63,873 nucleotides of DNA, from positions 1 through 63,873 of the forward strand of contig NZ_PAQR01000015.1 of the NCBI RefSeq assembly GCF_002709775.1. The letters run 5' to 3'. Position numbers and translations under genes: made by a program. Source of the DNA: Thalassospira sp. GTDB taxonomy: Bacteria; Pseudomonadota; Alphaproteobacteria; Rhodospirillales; Thalassospiraceae. This document shows positions 58,876 through 63,873 of the stretch, one piece after another (within the stretch, counting starts at the first letter, position 1; every line of letters begins with the position of its first letter). Below the pieces are notes generated by a model that worked only from the letters and a program-made list of their open reading frames with translations, made no database searches and was not told the origin of the DNA.

Positions 58876-59717
58876 GTCAGGTTCTTGCATTGTCCGACCA
58901 CCAATCCCCACTGACATCCGATATGGCCGACACCCATCTTGCATGGCTGTGCCAACAGGTCATTGCTAACCGTTTTCTGCCGATCCCGCCCGAAGAAGAC
59001 GTCTTTGTCGGCGATGGCGATTACCGCGCCATCGGGGCGGAATTCCTGGATCATTTTGTCCGCATGGGCGGGCTTAAAACCACCGAGGATGTTCTTGATA
59101 TCGGTTGTGGCATCGGCCGCATTGCCGTCCCGCTGACACAGTTCCTGAACCGCGAAAAGGCGATCTATCGCGGCATGGATCCGGTGCGCGGCGGCATTGA
59201 CTGGTGCAAACGTGCCATCACGCCTGCCTATCCGAATTTCCGGTTTGAATGTTCGGACATCCGCAATGAACTCTACAACCCCGAAGGCGAAATCAGCGGG
59301 CGCAGCATGCGACTGCCTTTTCAGGACGGAACATTCGATTTCACTGCAATGATCTCGGTGGCAACCCACCTGCCGCCAGACGAAATCGAAGCCTATTGTT
59401 CCGAGGTCTTTCGTGTGCTGCGCCCGGGCGGGCGGCTGTTTCTGACCGCTTTTGTCATCCGCGAAGATGACGATCCCTCGCATCCTGACCGCGATGCCCG
59501 CCTCAAGGGCTTCGAAAAGGCCGAAGGCCAGCCTTGCTGGCATCTGCGCGGTGAAAACCCGATGGCGGCCGTCGGCATTGATGATGTTTTTCTGGATGGT
59601 GCCCTGACGAATGCCGGGTTCGATATCCACGCCAAAAGCTTTGGCGCATGGCGTGGTGTTGCTTCTGCCCATTACCAGGATTTCCTGATTGCCCAGAAAC
59701 CACGGAGGAGCTCATGA
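58872..59717 (+). CDS. SAM-dependent class I methyltransferase
   Basis: A 281-residue methyltransferase with motif I VLDIGCGIGRIAVPL, acidic motif II in RGMDP, and LRPGGRLFLTAFV. Close four-base overlaps with glycosyltransferase genes on both sides suggest it methylates the same glycan, perhaps as a cap. Protein or lipid methylation remains possible. Confidence 0.86.
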   Translation: MSQVLALSDHQSPLTSDMADTHLAWLCQQVIANRFLPIPPEEDVFVGDGDYRAIGAEFLDHFVRMGGLKTTEDVLDIGCGIGRIAVPLTQFLNREKAIYRGMDPVRGGIDWCKRAITPAYPNFRFECSDIRNELYNPEGEISGRSMRLPFQDGTFDFTAMISVATHLPPDEIEAYCSEVFRVLRPGGRLFLTAFVIREDDDPSHPDRDARLKGFEKAEGQPCWHLRGENPMAAVGIDDVFLDGALTNAGFDIHAKSFGAWRGVASAHYQDFLIAQKPRRSS

Positions 59718-60979
59718 ACCCGCGGATAATGGTGCTTGCCCACAATCATCCCGATCTGCATCCGGGTGGGACTGAAATCTTCGCCCATGACCTGTTTCAT
59801 GCCTACAAGCGTGCGGAATGCGATGCGCTTTTCATCGGCGCGACCAACGATGTTCATCGTGAACGCCGCCCGGGCACGAGTTTCCAGGCGATCAATGATG
59901 CTGGTGATGAAATGCTGTTCTGGGCCGGGCATTTTGATCGCTTCAACATGTCGCAGACCGATCTTTATGCGGTGGCCCCGGATTTCGCACGCCTTCTGAA
60001 AAGCTGGGCCCCGGATGTGGTGCATATTCATCATCTGGTGCTGTGGGGCATCGAATTGCCGATGCTGATCCGCCGTGTTCTGCCGAACTGCCGGATCGTC
60101 ATGACCCTGCATGACTATTATCAGATCTGCCCGAATGACGGTCTGATGATCCATCGCGCGACCAAGACCCGCTACACCAAGGCCGACGCCATCGGGCGTT
60201 TGTCCGGGCTTGATGGTTTTACCCCTGATCAGCACGCGATGCGTGCGGTCAATCTGCGCAATCACCTGCGCGTGGTCGATCATTTCATCTCGCCCAGCGA
60301 GTTTTTGCGTGATCGCTATATCGACTGGGGCATCGATCCTGACAGGATCTCGGTCATCCACAATGGTCGGCCAACTGTGCCCGCCGCGCCCAAACGCGAT
60401 ATCGGGTCGGCCGGGATGCCCAATGTCTTTGGCTATTTCGGCAATCTCAACCCGTGGAAGGGCGCGGATGTCCTGCTTGAAGCCGGACGTATCCTTGCGG
60501 CAGGCGAGGTCGATTTCAATCTGCGCATCCATGGTGCCGCCCTGTATCAGACCGATCAATTCACCACCCGCATTGCTGATCTGGTCGAACAAAGCGGCCC
60601 GCAGGTGAGCCACATCGGCGCCTATCAACGCGAAGATATCCCCGATCTGATGGCCCGGGTCGATTGGGTCGTTGTGCCCTCGATCTGGTGGGAAAACGCG
60701 CCTTTGGTCATTCAGGAAGCCTTCCAGCATGGCCGCCCGGTGATCACCAGTTCAATCGGCGGCATGGCCGAAATGGTGCGCAATGGCCATGACGGCCTTC
60801 ATGTCCGCCCCGATGACCCGGCCGAGCTTGCCCGCGTCATGAAGGACTGCGCAACCAATCCGAAACTCTGGAAAAAACTGTCCGGCCATGTCCGCCCTCC
60901 GGCCGGGATCGATGATGTCGCCCAGGAATATCTGGCGATGATCCGCCGGATGGTTCGCCCTGATTTTGTTGCCGCCTGA
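59714..60979 (+). CDS. Family 4 glycosyltransferase
   Basis: A 421-residue GT-B enzyme. The N-terminal glycine motif reads HPGGTEIFAHDL, and the C-terminal domain has FGYFGNLNPWKGADVLLEA and PSIWWENAPLVIQEAFQHGRPVITSSIGG with the catalytic Glu pair region. The ATG at 59714 overlaps the methyltransferase stop; the open frame back to 59648 lies inside that gene. Part of the surface glycan set. Confidence 0.9.
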   Translation: MNPRIMVLAHNHPDLHPGGTEIFAHDLFHAYKRAECDALFIGATNDVHRERRPGTSFQAINDAGDEMLFWAGHFDRFNMSQTDLYAVAPDFARLLKSWAPDVVHIHHLVLWGIELPMLIRRVLPNCRIVMTLHDYYQICPNDGLMIHRATKTRYTKADAIGRLSGLDGFTPDQHAMRAVNLRNHLRVVDHFISPSEFLRDRYIDWGIDPDRISVIHNGRPTVPAAPKRDIGSAGMPNVFGYFGNLNPWKGADVLLEAGRILAAGEVDFNLRIHGAALYQTDQFTTRIADLVEQSGPQVSHIGAYQREDIPDLMARVDWVVVPSIWWENAPLVIQEAFQHGRPVITSSIGGMAEMVRNGHDGLHVRPDDPAELARVMKDCATNPKLWKKLSGHVRPPAGIDDVAQEYLAMIRRMVRPDFVAA

Positions 60980-60999
60980 CGTTGAACAAGGAGGCCGCT

Positions 61000-61782
61000 A
61001 TGGCTGTTGCCGAAAAACAGACGATGGAAGAAACCCCGACGCCGACTCCGACGTCAACAGGTGCGCAAGACGCAGAACAACCGGCGCCAACCCTCGAAGG
61101 GCGGGTCGATGCGATTGATCAGAACCGCCTCTATGGCTGGGTCTGGTCGCCGCAAAGCCCGGATGCAAGGATCGAGGTGGTTGTTCGCCTGAACGGTCAT
61201 GCTCTTCTGCGCGAGACGGCTGAAAATGAACGCGTCGATCTGCGCCGCAATGGTATTGGCGATGGCAAACACGCGTTTGAGGTCGAATTGCCCGATGCCG
61301 CGGTTGCCAGTGTCGAAAGCCTGTCGGTCTGTGCCGTCATGCCCGGCACCAAGGATGAAATCACGCTGCGCATCCCGACCCAAAGCGAACAGGAAGCGCA
61401 CACCGCACTCAACGCCCCGCTGGGTAAGATTCTGGACCGATTGGATCGCCTGCTTGCCGCACAGCACATCTTGCAAAACGGTCAGCGCGAAGCCGCCAAA
61501 CGTTTGGTCAGCGCATCAAAACGCATGGATGAATTGGCATCCGCCGATGATGGCATCGAAGCCGGCGTGAAACTGGTGCGTTCCGGTCAGGACGAACTCT
61601 CAAGCCGGGTCGATGAACTCGAAGTCTTTCTGGTGCGCTTTGACAAATCGCTGGGCGGGTTTGACGAACGGCTTTCGGTCCTGACTGCGCGCCACACCAA
61701 TGAACTCAAAACGCCTTTGTTGGTCCTGTCCTGCCTGATCGGTGTGACGGCCGGATTGGCAATCGGCGCCTTTGTCTGGTGA
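61000..61782 (+). CDS. Tail-anchored coiled-coil protein with a GW/DP module
   Basis: A 260-residue protein I do not recognise as a named family. A beta-rich module (residues 33-125, NRLYGWVWSPQSPDARIEVVVRL...GIGDGKHAFEVELP) resembles modules found in polysaccharide-synthesis proteins and the GW segments of the two large proteins at 56638 and 61844. Residues 140-230 are coiled coil; the last 22 residues are one membrane helix with no tail (VLSCLIGVTAGLAIGAFVW). AAGGAGG precedes the ATG at 61000. It may anchor the glycosyltransferases at the membrane (inference). Confidence 0.75.
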   Translation: MAVAEKQTMEETPTPTPTSTGAQDAEQPAPTLEGRVDAIDQNRLYGWVWSPQSPDARIEVVVRLNGHALLRETAENERVDLRRNGIGDGKHAFEVELPDAAVASVESLSVCAVMPGTKDEITLRIPTQSEQEAHTALNAPLGKILDRLDRLLAAQHILQNGQREAAKRLVSASKRMDELASADDGIEAGVKLVRSGQDELSSRVDELEVFLVRFDKSLGGFDERLSVLTARHTNELKTPLLVLSCLIGVTAGLAIGAFVW

Positions 61783-61843
61783 TCCCCGTGATGTGGCAAG
61801 CAGTCCCGTTAAAGCACATGCGTAAATTCAAGGAGGCCCGGCT

Positions 61844-63873
61844 ATGACAGAACAAAATGCAATGCCACTCGATGGCAGAACTGTTGTCGCCGCCCTGGTC
61901 GATGATGGTCTCGCACTGATGGTCGGGGTGGGAAATGCCCTGCCAGCGACGATTGATATTTACCTCAATAGCCAGTCCGACGCCAAAGTTCAGGCATCCA
62001 TCATTTCATGGCGCCGCCACGATGCGGAACCCGACAATACCTATGGTTTTGTTGCCCTTTTGCCGATGAAGGATGTCACCGCGCGCCGTTTGAAAACCGC
62101 CCTGTTTAGCGGGGCTGGCAAACCGCGTGAATACCGGATTGATAACCGTCAGCAACGCATCGAAGCGGTCCTGTCCGCTGTCGCCGATCAGTCCGGCCCG
62201 GCATTTGCCACCGTGATTGATGGCTTGATCGAAGCTTTGCTTGCCGGTGACCCGGATAAAAAACGCCTCAGCAAGGTGGCCGCACTTGTGCAAAGTGCAG
62301 CGCGCAGCAACGGCTTCATCGAAGTGTTGGGCGGGCTTGAAGAAGGCGATGTCTATATTCAGGGCTGGTCAAGCGGCTTCCCCACCGGGCGCACCCGTGT
62401 CATCGCCTTGGAAGAAGCACCCGTGCTGGCGGAACTGACCAGTGCGGATTTCCAGCGCGATGACCTCGGCGACGAGGCGTCCGGTGTCACTGGCCTGTTG
62501 CTTGGGAACAAGCAGATCAATCCGAAAAAACTCAAACGGGTTTACTTCCGCGGGCGCGAAACCTGGTACTCGATTGAAGTTTACCAGCAACGCGTTCTGG
62601 TCGCGCCACCCGATGTGCCAGCCCATATTCGCTCGGTTCTTGATCGTGTGCGGGCACCGGAAAAAATCCTGCATACCCTTAAAATGGCCGCACATCGTTT
62701 TGATGGCCGCGACACGGTGTCGGAGCTTGATCGCCCGGTCCGCATCGGAATTGATTTTTCTCTCCTGATCGAAGGCAGCGGAATATTGATTTCCGGCTGG
62801 ATGCTTGATCCTGACCGCGCTGTTGAAAATGTGTCGCTGCGTGTCGGCGGTGAATTCGTGCGCATTGACGATCACTGGACGCGGCAGTCACGCGCCGATG
62901 TGACCAATGCCTTTGCCAATGATCCGATGTTTTCGGCCATGAACCCGGCCCGGAATAATCACGGCTTTCTGGTGTTTTGTCCGTTGGAAGCCACCCCGCC
63001 ATCCGATCAGGCAACCTATCTTGAACTGGGCATCACGGATGCTTTCCCGGCCTACTGTCCGCTGAACCCCACACGGGCGTCAGCCCGTCAGGCCCTGTCA
63101 CGGGTTTTGCCCTCGCTTGATCCGCGCTCGGTGACGGCATCAAACAGCATCGAACGTCAATTCGGCCCGATGTTGCAGGCCATGACAACACAGCGTCCCT
63201 ATGCGGTCGATATTCACGATATCGGCGATTTTGACGAAGACGCGCCGGCAACACTTGTGGTCGGGGTGGATGACACGATCAATGATATCGGCGTCACCAT
63301 TGCCCTTCTTGGGCTTGATAGCGCGACCCGTCATCTGCCGATCGTCATTGCCGGTCCGGTCGAAAGCTTTGATCAGGTCGGCAGCGAAATCCTGCGCCTT
63401 GCGGCCTTTTATAAACTCAATACCCGGATCGTTTTCGCCGAAGGGGTCGAAGATTATTGCGACGCGCTCGAAGTCGGTGTGGATGCGACCAACGCCGAAA
63501 CAGTCGGGCTGGTGTCGGCACATATTCTGCCGCGCGATGATGGCTGGTTTGATCAGTTGCTTGCGGCCTACACCAAACGCGGCAGCAAGGTTCTCGTCTC
63601 GCCAACTATTCTGTTTGAAGACGATTCTGTTCGCTGGGCCGGGACCTGGATCAACAGCGATCCCAATGGCGGACAATATCTGTCGGACCGCTATGTCGGC
63701 TATCCGTGTGCGGTGCTTGCCGATGCCGAACCCAGCGAAGTCAGCGCCGGCACTCTGGAATGCTGCATTCTGCCGCGCAAGGCCTTCAAGGACAGCAACG
63801 GCTTTACCCGTGGCTATATCGGGCCGGCGGAAAAAAGCCTCGACCTTGCGCTCAAACTGCGCATGGCGGGCAC
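61844..63873 (+). CDS. Large glycosyltransferase-2-like protein lacking the acidic motif, partial
   Basis: At least 676 residues, open to the window end. It is colinear with the protein at 56638: a GSGILISGWMLDP segment at residue 311 and a C-terminal GT-A-like region. At the position of NSD in the first protein (residue 559) this one has SAH (residues 558-560, in SAHILPRDDGW), so the metal-binding Asp is missing; PTILFEDDSVRWAG matches PKLLFEDGSIQHAG. It may be a catalytically dead paralogue or use another mechanism. AAGGAGG precedes the ATG. Confidence 0.78.
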   Translation, partial: MTEQNAMPLDGRTVVAALVDDGLALMVGVGNALPATIDIYLNSQSDAKVQASIISWRRHDAEPDNTYGFVALLPMKDVTARRLKTALFSGAGKPREYRIDNRQQRIEAVLSAVADQSGPAFATVIDGLIEALLAGDPDKKRLSKVAALVQSAARSNGFIEVLGGLEEGDVYIQGWSSGFPTGRTRVIALEEAPVLAELTSADFQRDDLGDEASGVTGLLLGNKQINPKKLKRVYFRGRETWYSIEVYQQRVLVAPPDVPAHIRSVLDRVRAPEKILHTLKMAAHRFDGRDTVSELDRPVRIGIDFSLLIEGSGILISGWMLDPDRAVENVSLRVGGEFVRIDDHWTRQSRADVTNAFANDPMFSAMNPARNNHGFLVFCPLEATPPSDQATYLELGITDAFPAYCPLNPTRASARQALSRVLPSLDPRSVTASNSIERQFGPMLQAMTTQRPYAVDIHDIGDFDEDAPATLVVGVDDTINDIGVTIALLGLDSATRHLPIVIAGPVESFDQVGSEILRLAAFYKLNTRIVFAEGVEDYCDALEVGVDATNAETVGLVSAHILPRDDGWFDQLLAAYTKRGSKVLVSPTILFEDDSVRWAGTWINSDPNGGQYLSDRYVGYPCAVLADAEPSEVSAGTLECCILPRKAFKDSNGFTRGYIGPAEKSLDLALKLRMAG

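Overview
The window looks like a chromosomal segment of a free-living alphaproteobacterium, probably Rhodospirillales and possibly Thalassospira-like. This rests on the dnaA-dnaN-recF-gyrB order, a moderately high G+C content, and many TRAP and ABC uptake systems for sugar acids, peptides and amines. The genus is an inference, because no rRNA or other decisive marker is present. I saw no tRNA, rRNA, CRISPR array, insertion sequence or phage gene.

Region 1 (1-7104) is the replication block: a probable rpsT tail with its terminator, then dnaA, dnaN, recF and gyrB. Region 2 (7191-15489) is a compact sugar-acid island. uxuA-uxuB-kdgK are divergent from a GntR regulator, a three-part TRAP transporter and a zinc dehydrogenase of the L-idonate/L-gulonate 5-dehydrogenase type. 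The gene set fits oxidation of L-gulonate to D-fructuronate, then D-mannonate, KDG and KDPG. Region 3 (15564-27252) carries a class III aminotransferase, an acetylpolyamine amidohydrolase-like enzyme, a GntR regulator with a perfect palindromic operator candidate, and an operon of class II aldolase, peptide-type ABC importer (fused ATPases), 2-hydroxyacid reductase and amidase. Its substrate is unknown. Region 4 (27328-36391) holds a polar amino-acid/amine ABC importer, three DAO-type flavoprotein oxidoreductases, an IclR regulator and an SDR. Three promoters in it share the core ATCACGAT.

Region 5 (36680-50156) is a redox/electrophile-stress-like neighbourhood: Zn alcohol dehydrogenase, tautomerase, PQQ-type sugar dehydrogenase, two MFS exporters, two cupins, a RibD-like reductase, a Rossmann reductase, a LysR regulator, cytochrome P460, a membrane adenylate cyclase and a carboxymuconolactone-decarboxylase-like protein. 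Several products carry signal peptides. A palindrome of the form ATGAGC-N3-GCTCAT (a T-N11-A LysR box) recurs in front of at least five of these transcription units, so much of the region may be one LysR regulon.

Region 6 (50228-63873, running off the end) is the most unusual part. A MarR regulator and a glycosyltransferase face away from a type I secretion ABC/HlyD pair. These are followed by a 264-residue protein made almost entirely of RTX calcium-binding nonapeptides, and then by a run of glycosyltransferases, a methyltransferase, a tail-anchored coiled-coil protein, and a second large glycosyltransferase-like protein that lacks the usual acidic motif. I read this as a candidate system that exports a calcium-binding beta-roll protein together with a dedicated surface glycan. 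The promoter region has an 11-bp perfect inverted repeat, and the RTX gene has a long structured leader.
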